From NCBI GenBank assembly GCA_910577155.1, contig CAJTMS010000018.1, positions 1-32,618 of the forward strand: a stretch of DNA of 32,618 nt, read 5' to 3'. The position numbers were made by a program, and so were the translations under genes. Below, one piece after another: positions 1 to 8,303 of this stretch. Under the pieces are notes generated by a model. That model was not told where the DNA came from. It worked only from the letters and a program-made list of their open reading frames with translations, and ran no database searches. The stretch is from an uncultured Mailhella sp. (GTDB lineage: Bacteria > Desulfobacterota > Desulfovibrionia > Desulfovibrionales > Desulfovibrionaceae). Within the stretch, counting starts at the first letter, position 1. Every line of letters begins with the position of its first letter.

Positions 1-7
1 ACAGTCC

Positions 8-985
8 ATGCAAAACATTGAAAGCATGGCGGCAAAAACAGTGCACAGAATATTCACTCATGCAAAAATTAAACTTTTTGCAGCTCTTTTTCTTGTGCCT
101 GTGCTTTTAATTCCCATTATGGGCTTTATCCAAAAAAATCCTGAACAATCCTTTTCCGGTGTATTAAATTTAAACGCCTTGGAATTATTACCGCTCAAAA
201 ATGAAACAGGAAAAGATAATTTTCCCAGCAGCGGCGTTATTGCCGTCAACAATAAAATTGACGATGTATATCTCAAAACTGTTCCCCTGCAGCAGGCAGA
301 ATTTCAACAGCAAAATGATACGGAACAGGCTCACAAGCTCAGTGCCATGTATCATACGCCTAAAAACAATATTAAGGAAAATCCCAATTTTATCCAAATC
401 AGCAGCCAGCATGCACAACCATTTCTTTCACCCTATTTAATCAGTGATACGCACAAAAAAGACAAAAAGAACTATTCCAGCCGAAAAAAAGCTATTGCTC
501 CCTATGTCAACCGCTATGCCGACAGGTTTGGTCTGGACAGGAATTTGGTTATGAGCATTATTCAGGTTGAAAGTAATTTTATCACCCATGCCCTCAGCAA
601 GCAAAATGCCCACGGGCTGATGCAGGTTGTTCCAGACACGGCAGGAGCAGAGGTAAACCGATTTTTCAAGCATAACCGTGAACTTTCAAGCCTTGATCTT
701 ATGCACCCGGAAAATAATATTTACTACGGCACTGCATATTTATACCTTATCAAGCGTTATCATTTGAATGGCGTAACCAATCACGACTCTTTGAATTATT
801 TACTCATTGCTTCATATAATGCCGGTTCGGCAGCTGTCCTTCGCCATTTTGGAGAAACCAAGGAAGAGGCTATCCGTGCCGTCAATGCCATGAGCTCTCA
901 GGAAGTCTTCCGAAGTCTTACCCAAAATTACCGTTCCGGTGAAACAAGAACATATTTAAGACGTGTAACAGAAAATTTAAGTTAA
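8..985 (+). CDS. Membrane-anchored lytic transglycosylase (SLT/MltC-like)
   Basis: Predicted peptidoglycan lytic transglycosylase that cleaves the MurNAc-GlcNAc bond on the periplasmic side. A basic N-terminus is followed by a hydrophobic segment at about residues 22-41, with no clear lipobox, so it is probably a membrane anchor or uncleaved signal. Residues about 45-160 are low complexity and not recognised. The SLT fold occupies about 165-300: catalytic Glu188 in the motif VESNF, then GLMQVVP (203-209), NIYYGTAYL (237-245) and SYNAG (269-273). These motifs are the family hallmarks. The reading frame is open to the window edge, so the true start could lie upstream; a later ATG at 26 would also keep the membrane segment. 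A promoter for the next gene begins right after its stop. Confidence 0.88.
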   Translation: MQNIESMAAKTVHRIFTHAKIKLFAALFLVPVLLIPIMGFIQKNPEQSFSGVLNLNALELLPLKNETGKDNFPSSGVIAVNNKIDDVYLKTVPLQQAEFQQQNDTEQAHKLSAMYHTPKNNIKENPNFIQISSQHAQPFLSPYLISDTHKKDKKNYSSRKKAIAPYVNRYADRFGLDRNLVMSIIQVESNFITHALSKQNAHGLMQVVPDTAGAEVNRFFKHNRELSSLDLMHPENNIYYGTAYLYLIKRYHLNGVTNHDSLNYLLIASYNAGSAAVLRHFGETKEEAIRAVNAMSSQEVFRSLTQNYRSGETRTYLRRVTENLS

Positions 986-993
986 TATTTCTA

Positions 994-1022
994 TTGCCAA
1001 GTTTTCATATTGACATTATATA
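994..1022 (+). promoter_or_regulatory. Sigma70-type promoter for the skp-like gene
   Basis: TTGCCA at 994-999 and TATATA at 1017-1022 are separated by 17 bases, about 28 bases before the ATG at 1050. A Shine-Dalgarno AAAGGA lies at 1038-1043, giving a short leader. A second -35-like TTGACA at 1010 has no good partner. Confidence 0.5.
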
Positions 1023-1049
1023 TGGGGAAACAATTTTAAAGGATGTATT

Positions 1050-1556
1050 ATGAAAAAACTTTTTGTTATGACCTGTGCGGTTATTCTCAGTTTTACATTT
1101 TTTCACGCCGTGGCATCTGCTCAGTCCCTTGCCATTGTTGATACGAATATAATTTTTGAAAAAAGCGACCATGGAAAAAGCATCATTGAATATTTTGAAA
1201 AATTACAAAATGACGGCATAAAACAACTGGAAGGACTGGAAACAAAAAGAAAAGAAGCAGAAGAGAAAAAAGACGATAAGCTTTTGCAAAATATCGAATC
1301 AGAAATGCAGGCAACAGCGTATGAATTACAAACAAAAATCCAAAACCAGCAGGAAATCCTCTTCAACAGCGTTTCTGAAAAACTCATGCAAACCATTGAC
1401 ACATACAGAAAAAGCCATGATATTGATTTAATTCTCCATACAGCGGAAGTTGCGAGTTATGATCCCAAAATTGATATAACCAATGATATTATGAAAGAAT
1501 TTAATAACGTGGCGTTTGACATTCAAAAAGAATTGAAAAAAGAAGAAAAAAAATAA
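1050..1556 (+). CDS. OmpH/Skp-family periplasmic chaperone
   Basis: Small secreted protein (168 aa) of the OmpH/Skp family, which holds unfolded outer-membrane proteins in the periplasm. A signal peptide covers residues 1-24 with a type I cleavage context A-S-A just before Gln25. The mature start (SLAIVDTNIIFE) matches the beta-strand start of Skp, and the middle (about 45-115) is Lys/Glu-rich heptad-like helix as in the Skp tentacles. Start chosen at 1050 on the AAAGGA seven bases upstream. It is followed at once by a terminator. The usual partners bamA and lpxD are not adjacent here; it sits instead between a transglycosylase and a periplasmic protease, which still suits an envelope quality-control role. 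Confidence 0.8.
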   Translation: MKKLFVMTCAVILSFTFFHAVASAQSLAIVDTNIIFEKSDHGKSIIEYFEKLQNDGIKQLEGLETKRKEAEEKKDDKLLQNIESEMQATAYELQTKIQNQQEILFNSVSEKLMQTIDTYRKSHDIDLILHTAEVASYDPKIDITNDIMKEFNNVAFDIQKELKKEEKK

Positions 1557-1560
1557 TTTC

Positions 1561-1590
1561 AAGCCCTCTTTTTGAGGGCTTTATCGTTTT
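1561..1590 (+). terminator. Intrinsic terminator after the skp-like gene
   Basis: Perfect 8-bp stem AAGCCCTC (1561-1568) with GAGGGCTT (1574-1581), a five-T loop, and a T-rich tail to 1590. It sits five bases after the stop codon and before the SD of the next gene, so the M16 gene may depend on readthrough or on its own promoter. Confidence 0.8.
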
Positions 1591-1602
1591 TATGGAGTAC
1601 CG

Positions 1603-4233
1603 ATGAAAAAATACATATTGCTTTATTCCCTTGTTCTTACTTTATTTTTTTATTTCCAGTCAGCAAAGGCAAATGAATACCCTTCTGTCAGCCAACTGGA
1701 AAACGGCTTAACGGTTCTTCTGAAAGAAGATCACAGATTTCCTCTTGTTTCAAGCCGTCTTTATGTCCGTACGGGCTCTGCCAATGAAAAGGCAAAAACA
1801 TTGGGACTTGCCCATGTCTTGGAACATATGGTTTTTAAAGGCACAAAAACGCACCCCCACGGCATTGATTTTATTGTTGAAAATGCAGGCGGAAGTTTAA
1901 ACGCTTATACCACCTATGACAGAACCGTGTATTATAACGACATGCCTTCACAGGAATGGAAATTAAGCTTGGAAGCAATACAAGGGCTTGCTTTTGATCC
2001 TCTCCTTCGTCCGCAGCAGCTCAATGAAGAACGGCAGGTTGTCATTGCCGAACTTCGTCAGCGTGCCGATATGCCCCAAACCAAACTCTTACACCTTTCC
2101 ACCTCTTCCACGCTCCACGGCACTGCCTACGCAAATCCGGTTATTGGCACCGTTGACACTTTAAACGCCATTACCGTAAAAGATATTCAAGAGTATATCA
2201 GAGCGAATTACAATCCAAATACCATGCTCCTTGTTGTAGCTGGAGATATTGATAAAGAGGCAGTCCTTGCCGAAGTAAAAAAACGCTTTGGGCACTATAA
2301 AAATACTTCCGTTACGCAAAATAAAATGCCCCTTTCCGTGGAAGAAGTCCAAAATCTGGCTCGCGGCATACAAATCAATATGGAAAAAGGAAACTGGAAT
2401 AAAAGCTATATTAATGTGAGTTTTCCTGTTTCCCATGAAGCAAGCCCTGACAGATCTGCTTTGCTCATGCTTTGCATGCTCCTCAGTTTTGATGATAATG
2501 CCCTTCTGCAACAGGAATTTATGTATAAAGAACAGCTTGCGGATACTATTTCCGCCTATCCCATGTTTTTCAATACAGTCGGACAAATCAATATCTATGC
2601 AGAACTTGACGCAGAAAATATCCCGCAGTTTATGGATAAAATCAGTAAAATTTTTGCAGAGCTCAATGCCGATACGTTTAGTGATTCCGAATATGAACAA
2701 GTCCGCGTGATGCTGGAAAACCTTTATTGGAAAAAAGCTGAAACAATCCAAAGCCTTGCAACAAGTTATGGGGATAATTATTTTAGCAATCCCACAGATC
2801 CTCTGGCAGAAAATGCTTTGCAGCAAATTTATTTAACCCAAAAAGAGAATATTGATACCGTTATCGACCGTTATATACAGCCAAATGCGTTAAATATTTC
2901 CTGTATTCTTCCTGAAACGGCAGAAATCAATGACAAAGACATTATTGCTGCTGTTCAAAAGAATTGGAAAGCAAAGGACACACAATCTTCTAAAAAAGAA
3001 CAAGCACGCAACGATATTGAACTCATTGAAAATAGTAATAAAACCATTGTACTGATGCAAGATGCCCATATACCTTTTATCAGTGTGGATATGCGCTATC
3101 TTGGCGGGGAAAGCCTTTTGCCTTTTGTCGATACGAAAAACAAAGAAGCCCTGCCCAATCTGACAGCCCAGCTTTTGACAACGGGAACAAGTAAAAAAGA
3201 TTATCAAGAACTCACAAGCTATTTATCTGCAAAAGATTTATACTTGTCCGCTTCTGCCGGCACACTCTCTTTCCAGTTGTCCGCAGGAGGGCATAAACGT
3301 TTTACCAAAGATATTATCGAACTTTTAATCGAAACTGTCAAAAAGCCCGCCTTTAACAAAAAACAGATGGAGCATATCAAGCTTGAACAGCTTGCTAAAA
3401 TTAAAAAAAATAATGATTCCGTGACAGCAGGCATGATGACAAAACTGTCCGGTTTCCTCTTCCCCAATCATATTTACGGAAATAATAAACTGGGAACAGA
3501 AGAAAGTGTCAAGGCGCTGACTGCAAAAGATGTTAAAAAATATTGGGACGTCCAAAAAGAACAACGCGTTGTCATCAGTATAGCCGGTGATTTTGACCGT
3601 GAAGAAGTGCTTGCCGCTTTGCAGAATTTACCGGAACCGCGGCCGCAAGCCCTCAATGTAAGCGCCCCGGCATGGACATCTGAAAAATCCTTTAGCAACA
3701 TTGTTGAAGGACGAAATCAAGATTTAACCATGCTTATTTTCCCGACTGTTTCCCTGTACCATGAAGACGCCCCTGCCCTTGAAATTTTAAGTTCTGCCCT
3801 TGACGGTTTCAATGGTATTTTATATCAGGAATTACGGGAAAAAAGAAATCTCGGCTATTCGGCATTTCCGCTTTTATCCCAAAGTGAGCACACAGGTTTT
3901 CTTGCCTATGGGATTATTGCTTCTCCGGAACACAGAAAAACCATTCAGGAACAATTTGCGGAAATAACAAAAACACTGCAAAAAAATGGCATTGATAAAA
4001 CGGCTTTTGAGCGAGCCAAGGCAAGCGTGCAAATGGAATTTATCAATAACAGACAAAGTGCAAAATCCCGAGCTTCTTCCGCTGCAAATGCGGTTCTTTT
4101 TGGCAGAAATCCTGACTATAGTCAGGAATATTTGGAAAAAATGCTGGCTGTCAGCTTGGACGATGTTAATGCTTGCATAAAAAAATACCTTGTTTTAGAA
4201 CAAGCCTATACTGCCCATTCCGGTTCCAAATAA
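1603..4233 (+). CDS. Secreted M16 zinc metallopeptidase (two-domain, insulinase family)
   Basis: Periplasmic M16B-type zinc protease of 876 aa. Signal peptide at residues 1-23 (cleavage near AKA-N). The inverted zinc motif HVLEH (His71, Glu74, His75) is intact, and Glu150 in VIAEL lies 75 residues later as the third ligand. The protein contains two M16 units: an active half (about 25-430) and a second half (about 470-870) that lacks HxxEH, as in fused PqqL/YmxG-type proteases. The substructure NYNPNTMLLVVAGDID near 207 is mirrored by VVISIAGDFD near 650, showing the internal duplication. The start at 1603 follows GGAG at 1594-1597. Its stop codon overlaps the SD of the cobyrinate synthase gene, so the two are probably co-transcribed. 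The substrate is unknown. Confidence 0.9.
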   Translation: MKKYILLYSLVLTLFFYFQSAKANEYPSVSQLENGLTVLLKEDHRFPLVSSRLYVRTGSANEKAKTLGLAHVLEHMVFKGTKTHPHGIDFIVENAGGSLNAYTTYDRTVYYNDMPSQEWKLSLEAIQGLAFDPLLRPQQLNEERQVVIAELRQRADMPQTKLLHLSTSSTLHGTAYANPVIGTVDTLNAITVKDIQEYIRANYNPNTMLLVVAGDIDKEAVLAEVKKRFGHYKNTSVTQNKMPLSVEEVQNLARGIQINMEKGNWNKSYINVSFPVSHEASPDRSALLMLCMLLSFDDNALLQQEFMYKEQLADTISAYPMFFNTVGQINIYAELDAENIPQFMDKISKIFAELNADTFSDSEYEQVRVMLENLYWKKAETIQSLATSYGDNYFSNPTDPLAENALQQIYLTQKENIDTVIDRYIQPNALNISCILPETAEINDKDIIAAVQKNWKAKDTQSSKKEQARNDIELIENSNKTIVLMQDAHIPFISVDMRYLGGESLLPFVDTKNKEALPNLTAQLLTTGTSKKDYQELTSYLSAKDLYLSASAGTLSFQLSAGGHKRFTKDIIELLIETVKKPAFNKKQMEHIKLEQLAKIKKNNDSVTAGMMTKLSGFLFPNHIYGNNKLGTEESVKALTAKDVKKYWDVQKEQRVVISIAGDFDREEVLAALQNLPEPRPQALNVSAPAWTSEKSFSNIVEGRNQDLTMLIFPTVSLYHEDAPALEILSSALDGFNGILYQELREKRNLGYSAFPLLSQSEHTGFLAYGIIASPEHRKTIQEQFAEITKTLQKNGIDKTAFERAKASVQMEFINNRQSAKSRASSAANAVLFGRNPDYSQEYLEKMLAVSLDDVNACIKKYLVLEQAYTAHSGSK

Positions 4234-4241
4234 AGGTTGAT

Positions 4242-5720
4242 ATGCAAAAAATTCTTATTTCAGGTCTGAGCGGAGGAAGTGGAAAAACCATTGTCAGTCT
4301 TGGCTTATCGCGTTTTTTTACTGCCAGGAACTATTCGGTTTATCCTTTTAAAAAAGGACCTGATTATATTGATGCAGCATGGCTTAGCGAAGCTTCGCAT
4401 AAGCCATGTTACTGCCTTGACCCCTTTTTTATGACTGAAAAGGAATTAGCAGAGCATTTTTTCAAGACACTGCAAACTGCTCCGGCAGACAGCCTTGCAA
4501 TCATTGAAGGCAACCGCGGTTTATACGATGGCAAAGATTATCTTGGCTCCTGCTCAACGGCACAGCTTGCCCATGCTCTTGACTGTCCTGTTCTTCTCAC
4601 CGTAAATTGTGCAAAAATTACCAGAACAACGGCAGCCTTGATACTGGGCATGCAGCATTTTGACCCAAATCTTCAGTTTGCAGGCGTTATTCTCAATAAT
4701 ACGGCTTCTTCCCGCCATGAAACGGTTATCCGAAAATCCATTGAAGAATATACGGATATCCCTGTTCTTGGCTCTATTCCCCGTCAACGTATCAATCCTA
4801 TTCCCGAACGGCATCTTGGACTTTGCCGCAACAAAAAAGACGATACGGAAACCATATTAAATTCATTGGCACAGCTTGTTGCTGAGTATACGGATACGGA
4901 TAAAATCCTTGCCGCCATGCAGCGGTTCGAACTTCCCCAACATCCTGTTCTCACCGTAAAAAAACAATGCGATAAACCTCTGCATATTGCCTATCTTTAT
5001 GACGACGCCTTTTGGTTTTACTATCAGGAAAACTTTGATGCGCTGGAAAAAGCAGGAGCAGCATGTATTGCGCTTTCTTTGCTTTCTGAAAAATCGTTTG
5101 CAGAACAGCTGCAGGCAAAACATTTAACAGAACAGGATATTGACGGACTTTATATCGGCGGCGGCTATCCTGAACTTTTTGCCAAACAAATCAGTACATC
5201 GCCCAAACTTACCCGTATCAAAAACTGGATTGAAAACAATATGCCTGTGTATGCCGAATGCGGAGGTTTTATGCTCCTTGCTGAAAAACTCCATTTTCCG
5301 GAAAACGGTACGTATAAAACCTATCCCATGACAGGCATTTTTCCCGTTGAAACCAAATTTTTTCAGACCCCTCAGGGACTGGGCTATACAGAAGTACGGA
5401 CACTGCTCCCTAACCCCTATCACCCCCGGGGAAACATATGGAAAGGGCATGAATTTCATTTTTCCACAGCTGTAAATTGCAGTGACAAGCTGGAATTTTT
5501 CTTGGAATTGACAAAGGGGCACGGCATGGTTCAAAAAGAAAATCTTTCCAAAGAAATTTCCCCAAAAACTTCTCCCGAAGCCTCTTCCAAAATTTCTTAT
5601 GACGGGCTGCTCTATAAAAACTGCTTTGCTTCCTATACACACCTTTATGCCCCGGCTGTTCCCCATTTTGCCCGAAATTTCATCCATGCAGCCCAAGAAT
5701 ATCAGAAAGGAAAACAATGA
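4242..5720 (+). CDS. cbiA: Cobyrinate a,c-diamide synthase (CbiA/CobB family)
   Basis: ATP- and glutamine-dependent amidase that converts the a and c carboxylates of cobyrinate to amides in B12 synthesis. The 492-aa protein has an N-terminal dethiobiotin-synthetase-like ATPase with the P-loop GLSGGSGKT (residues 8-16). A C-terminal class I glutaminase domain has IGGGYPE (305-311), the nucleophile Cys340 in YAECGGF, and the probable catalytic His467 in SYTHLY. I start at 4242, not at the earlier in-frame ATG, because AAAGG (4232-4236) precedes it and the P-loop then falls at the usual place. A Lys/Ser-rich stretch (about 436-452) inserted before the catalytic His looks like a lineage-specific loop. 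In sulfate reducers a related enzyme, DsrN, amidates siroheme; this gene could serve that role instead. It overlaps the next gene by ATGA. Confidence 0.88.
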   Translation: MQKILISGLSGGSGKTIVSLGLSRFFTARNYSVYPFKKGPDYIDAAWLSEASHKPCYCLDPFFMTEKELAEHFFKTLQTAPADSLAIIEGNRGLYDGKDYLGSCSTAQLAHALDCPVLLTVNCAKITRTTAALILGMQHFDPNLQFAGVILNNTASSRHETVIRKSIEEYTDIPVLGSIPRQRINPIPERHLGLCRNKKDDTETILNSLAQLVAEYTDTDKILAAMQRFELPQHPVLTVKKQCDKPLHIAYLYDDAFWFYYQENFDALEKAGAACIALSLLSEKSFAEQLQAKHLTEQDIDGLYIGGGYPELFAKQISTSPKLTRIKNWIENNMPVYAECGGFMLLAEKLHFPENGTYKTYPMTGIFPVETKFFQTPQGLGYTEVRTLLPNPYHPRGNIWKGHEFHFSTAVNCSDKLEFFLELTKGHGMVQKENLSKEISPKTSPEASSKISYDGLLYKNCFASYTHLYAPAVPHFARNFIHAAQEYQKGKQ

Positions 5721-6016
5721 ATAACAAGAATAAACATCGTGAAAACGGCAATCCGCTTTTCGGTATGCTCGGCACAGCTTCAACCATGGGCATGCACATG
5801 GTTTCCGGTCCTTTGGTCGGCGGAGGATTAGGCTATCTTTGCGATATCTATTTTTTTGATTCCTATCCCATTGGACTTTGCATTGGCGTTGTCCTCGGTG
5901 TTTTTGCGGGCTTCAGGAATATTTACATTGACGCACAATATATACAGCGGGAACAAAAACGTCTCGATGAAGAAAAAATTGAATATGACGAAGAAAATAA
6001 GAAAAATGGACAATAA
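5717..6016 (+). CDS. AtpZ-like small membrane protein of the ATP synthase cluster
   Basis: A 99-aa protein with two hydrophobic segments (about residues 19-40 and 49-68) separated by a short loop, then a charged helical tail rich in Glu, Lys and Tyr. This pattern and the position just ahead of atpI match AtpZ/AtpI-type accessory proteins, which are proposed to help c-ring assembly or Mg2+ supply. The motif GPLVGGGLGYLCD resembles the glycine-rich first helix of AtpZ. Its ATG overlaps the preceding stop as ATGA, indicating translational coupling with the cobamide gene even though the functions differ. Identification rests mainly on topology and context. Confidence 0.7.
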   Translation: MNNKNKHRENGNPLFGMLGTASTMGMHMVSGPLVGGGLGYLCDIYFFDSYPIGLCIGVVLGVFAGFRNIYIDAQYIQREQKRLDEEKIEYDEENKKNGQ

Positions 6017-6439
6017 ATGAAAGCACTCCATACACTTGATGAATACATCAAAAAAAATATTGCCAATCCTGCTATCCAAAAAATAATTTTTTTTGATATC
6101 CTGCTTCTTGCTCTTCTTTTGCTTGTGAGCCTTTGCACATTAGGGCAAAGCACCTTTTTTCTCTGGATTTTTTTAGGTGGAATTTTATCTTTCTGGAACT
6201 TTTTTTTTGTGGCAATTTTTATACAAAAATACTTTAATTCCAAATTGTTAGGTACAAAATCAGACAAAATTTTACCGTTTGGACAGATTTTAATCTCAAA
6301 TTTAAGACTTTTCATTACTGGATTTTTATTATATATATTCTTAACGCGGTGGAATGCTCATCCCATAGCATTATTCATTGGGGTTTCCATTCCAGTGGCA
6401 ACTATACCTATCTTATTGATATATAATAAAAAAATATGA
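6017..6439 (+). CDS. atpI: ATP synthase subunit I (AtpI)-like membrane protein
   Basis: A 140-aa protein with four predicted membrane helices (roughly 20-40, 44-66, 92-110, 114-136). The ATG directly abuts the previous stop with no gap. The topology and place immediately before atpB match AtpI, the assembly factor that helps form the c-ring. The family is poorly conserved and I see no diagnostic motif, so the call depends on context. The gene is unusually rich in T runs, as expected for Phe/Leu/Ile-rich membrane segments. Confidence 0.72.
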   Translation: MKALHTLDEYIKKNIANPAIQKIIFFDILLLALLLLVSLCTLGQSTFFLWIFLGGILSFWNFFFVAIFIQKYFNSKLLGTKSDKILPFGQILISNLRLFITGFLLYIFLTRWNAHPIALFIGVSIPVATIPILLIYNKKI

Positions 6440-6449
6440 GAGGACGCGT

Positions 6450-7172
6450 ATGGCATCTGAAGGTTTAGCACATCCACTTTTACTTTCCTCAATCATGGAT
6501 ATGGATACCATGACTATTGGCGGATCAGAAGTTCTCACAACCTATGTATTTTTTACATGGTGCGGCATGATAGCACTTCTTCTAATCGGGTTATATGTAA
6601 AAGCGAAAATCTCCCTTATCCCGGGAAAAACACAGTCTGTCTTTGAAGCCCTGATAGGAGGTTTGGAGGACTTCATTGTCGACTCCCTAGGCGAAAAAGG
6701 TCGTTGCTATGTTCCTCTTTTAATAGGTATTTTTATTTATATTTTTGCCATGAACTTACTGGGACTTATCCCCGGCTTTGACGCTCCGACCGCAAACCTC
6801 AATACCACTGCTTCTGTCGCTATTTTTGTGTTTATCTATTATAATTACCTTGGTCTTAAAACATGGGGAGCCCATTACATCGGACACTTTACAGGGCCTA
6901 GCAAAGCCCTTATGCCTCTCATGTTTCCCATTGAAATCATTTCCCATTTAGCACGTCCTCTTTCCATGTCTTTGCGTCTTTTTGGGAACATCTTTGGGGA
7001 AGAAATGACTCTGCTTATTTTCTTCAGCTTTGGAGCAAGTATTTATATTGGTGCATTGGTCGGAACCGTACCTTTATATTTTCTTTTCCTTTTGGGTAAA
7101 ACCTTGCAGGCATTTATTTTATTTATTCTTTCTTTGATTTATATCAAAGGTGCCATTGAGCACGCTCATTAA
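6450..7172 (+). CDS. atpB: ATP synthase Fo subunit a
   Basis: Subunit a (240 aa) forms the two ion half-channels of the Fo motor against the c-ring in the inner membrane. The key helix SMSLRLFGNIFGEE is present, with Arg176 at the site of the essential arginine of E. coli subunit a (Arg210). Further family features are PGF(D)APTANLN near 108-117 and the final amphipathic helix containing KTLQAFIL (217-224). Five to six hydrophobic helices can be traced. Start at 6450 follows GAGAGG at 6438-6443. There is no atpH/A/G/D/C here, so the F1 genes must be elsewhere; the split Fo/F1 arrangement is known in several Desulfovibrio-type genomes. Confidence 0.95.
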   Translation: MASEGLAHPLLLSSIMDMDTMTIGGSEVLTTYVFFTWCGMIALLLIGLYVKAKISLIPGKTQSVFEALIGGLEDFIVDSLGEKGRCYVPLLIGIFIYIFAMNLLGLIPGFDAPTANLNTTASVAIFVFIYYNYLGLKTWGAHYIGHFTGPSKALMPLMFPIEIISHLARPLSMSLRLFGNIFGEEMTLLIFFSFGASIYIGALVGTVPLYFLFLLGKTLQAFILFILSLIYIKGAIEHAH

Positions 7173-7182
7173 TCGTGGGGAA

Positions 7183-7196
7183 TGGTCAACTGACCA
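7183..7196. promoter_or_regulatory. Inverted repeat in the atpB-atpE gap
   Basis: TGGTCA (7183-7188) and TGACCA (7191-7196) form a perfect 6-bp inverted repeat around AC, 30 bases before the atpE start. As RNA it makes a small hairpin with only a two-base loop; as DNA it could be an operator. The c-subunit gene needs higher expression than its neighbours, so an element setting its translation or mRNA stability is plausible, but this is inference. Confidence 0.35.
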
Positions 7197-7226
7197 AAAC
7201 AATATAACAACAAAAAGGATTTAGAA

Positions 7227-7541
7227 ATGCGTAAAACACTTCTTATCGCACTTAACATGCTTATGATGTTCTCCTTTGCTACAGTTGCTTTTGCTGCTGA
7301 CGGTGATGCTTCTGCTGGTTTAGGACTTCTTGCTATTGGTACTGCTATTGGTATCAGTATTGCAGCTGCCGGCTGTGGTATTGGTCAAGGTCTTGCTGTT
7401 AAAGCAGCTTGCGAAGGTACTGCCCGTAACCCTGAAGCAAGTGGTAAAATCTCTCAATCACTTATTTTGGGTCTTGCATTTATCGAATCTCTTTGTATTT
7501 ATGCTCTTTTAATCGACCTCATTTTGCTTTTCGTAAAGTAA
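7227..7541 (+). CDS. atpE: ATP synthase Fo subunit c, with N-terminal signal-like extension
   Basis: Ring-forming subunit c (104 aa). The hairpin of two helices is clear: helix 1 has the glycine motif ending GCGIGQG (49-55), the polar loop is ARNPEASGK, and helix 2 carries the ion-binding Glu87 in FIESLCIY. Residues 1-24 form a cleavable-looking signal sequence (hydrophobic stretch, then AFA before Ala24), an extension known in some delta-type and other bacterial c subunits. Gln54, Glu87, Ser88 and Tyr92 correspond to sodium-ligand positions in Ilyobacter tartaricus c (Gln32, Glu65, Ser66, Tyr70), but Leu89 replaces Thr67, so the coupling ion cannot be decided. Good SD AAAGGA at 7214-7219. 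The gene is notably rich in GGT/GCT codons, a sign of high expression. Confidence 0.95.
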   Translation: MRKTLLIALNMLMMFSFATVAFAADGDASAGLGLLAIGTAIGISIAAAGCGIGQGLAVKAACEGTARNPEASGKISQSLILGLAFIESLCIYALLIDLILLFVK

Positions 7542-7557
7542 AAATGTCATTCGCTAT

Positions 7558-7596
7558 AGTACAAAAGGACTTTCGTCCTTTTGTACTTCACTTTTA
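7558..7596 (+). terminator. Strong hairpin after atpE
   Basis: A perfect 13-bp stem, AGTACAAAAGGAC (7558-7570) with its complement at 7575-7587, loop TTTC, followed by a weak T tract (CACTTTTA). It lies between atpE and rex. It can act as a terminator or as a 3' stabilising hairpin that raises atpE mRNA relative to rex. Confidence 0.65.
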
Positions 7597-7611
7597 TCCC
7601 CGGTTTTCCCT

Positions 7612-8244
7612 ATGCAAAAATACGATCACATTCCCAGAGCGACTATTCAAAGACTTGCAACCTATATGCAAGTTTTAGAGATTATGAAAAAAGACAATAT
7701 CAAAATCACGTCTTCCGAACCGCTTGCGACAGCCTGCGATGTCAATGCTTCTCAAGTGCGGAAAGATTTAGCATATTTCGGGGAATTTGGCGTACGGGGA
7801 GTAGGCTATTACGTTGAATACCTTTTGGACGCAATAAAAGACTGCCTGCATGCAAATAGGGAATGGCGCACAGCCCTCATCGGGGTTGGAAACTTGGGAC
7901 GAGCTTTATTAAACCATCAGGAATTCAACCGCCGCGGCATTAGAATTGTGGGAGCCTTTGACTGTGACCCTTTTAAAATCGGTGAAGTTGCCTATGGTTT
8001 AGAAATCTTTTGTTCTAAACGATTACAAGAAAAAGTACCGGAACTTGGAATTGAGCTTGGGATTATCACTACCCCGCCTGAACGGGCACAAAGGGCAGCT
8101 GATCAACTCATTGAAGCAGGAGTCAAAGGGATTTTGAATTTCAGCTCTTCCCGCATTACTGCCCCAAGTCATATTAATATTGAATATGTGGACTTTTTCC
8201 ATCAAATCTATTCTTTGACCTTCAATATTTCTACCAAAAATTAA
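7612..8244 (+). CDS. rex: Redox-sensing transcriptional repressor Rex
   Basis: Rex senses the NADH/NAD+ ratio and represses energy-metabolism genes when NAD+ is high. The 210-aa protein has an N-terminal winged helix (about 8-77) with the hallmark recognition segment NASQVRKDLAYFGEFG (45-60) and VRGVGY, then a Rossmann domain with GVGNLG (91-96). The C-terminal helix (about 190-205, VDFFHQIYSLTF) fits the domain-swapped dimer. I see no clear SD before 7612; the start is taken because MQKYDHIPRATIQRL matches Rex N-termini and the upstream hairpin leaves no room. Location behind Fo genes suggests a link between redox state and ATP synthase, as reported for Desulfovibrio Rex regulons. I did not find a full Rex palindrome in the window. 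Confidence 0.95.
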   Translation: MQKYDHIPRATIQRLATYMQVLEIMKKDNIKITSSEPLATACDVNASQVRKDLAYFGEFGVRGVGYYVEYLLDAIKDCLHANREWRTALIGVGNLGRALLNHQEFNRRGIRIVGAFDCDPFKIGEVAYGLEIFCSKRLQEKVPELGIELGIITTPPERAQRAADQLIEAGVKGILNFSSSRITAPSHINIEYVDFFHQIYSLTFNISTKN

Positions 8245-8253
8245 AGAAATAAA

Positions 8254-8290
8254 AGAAAGGTGCTTCTTTTGAAGTACTTTCTGTTTTAAT
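8254..8290 (+). terminator. Intrinsic terminator after rex
   Basis: The stem of about 12 bp pairs 8254-8266 with 8271-8282, with one bulged G and one G-T pair and a TTTT loop, followed by GTTTTAAT. It ends the atp-rex unit. Confidence 0.65.
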
Positions 8291-8303
8291 ATACCCCATA
8301 AAT

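Noticed and set aside
2161..2826. A 221-residue minus-strand open frame inside the M16 protease gene
   Set aside because: It lies wholly antisense to a well-supported protease gene, has no SD and is Cys/Ile/Phe-rich in the way shadow frames are.
5124..5783. A 219-residue minus-strand open frame opposite the cobyrinate synthase gene
   Set aside because: Antisense to the glutaminase domain with its intact catalytic residues; no recognisable domain.
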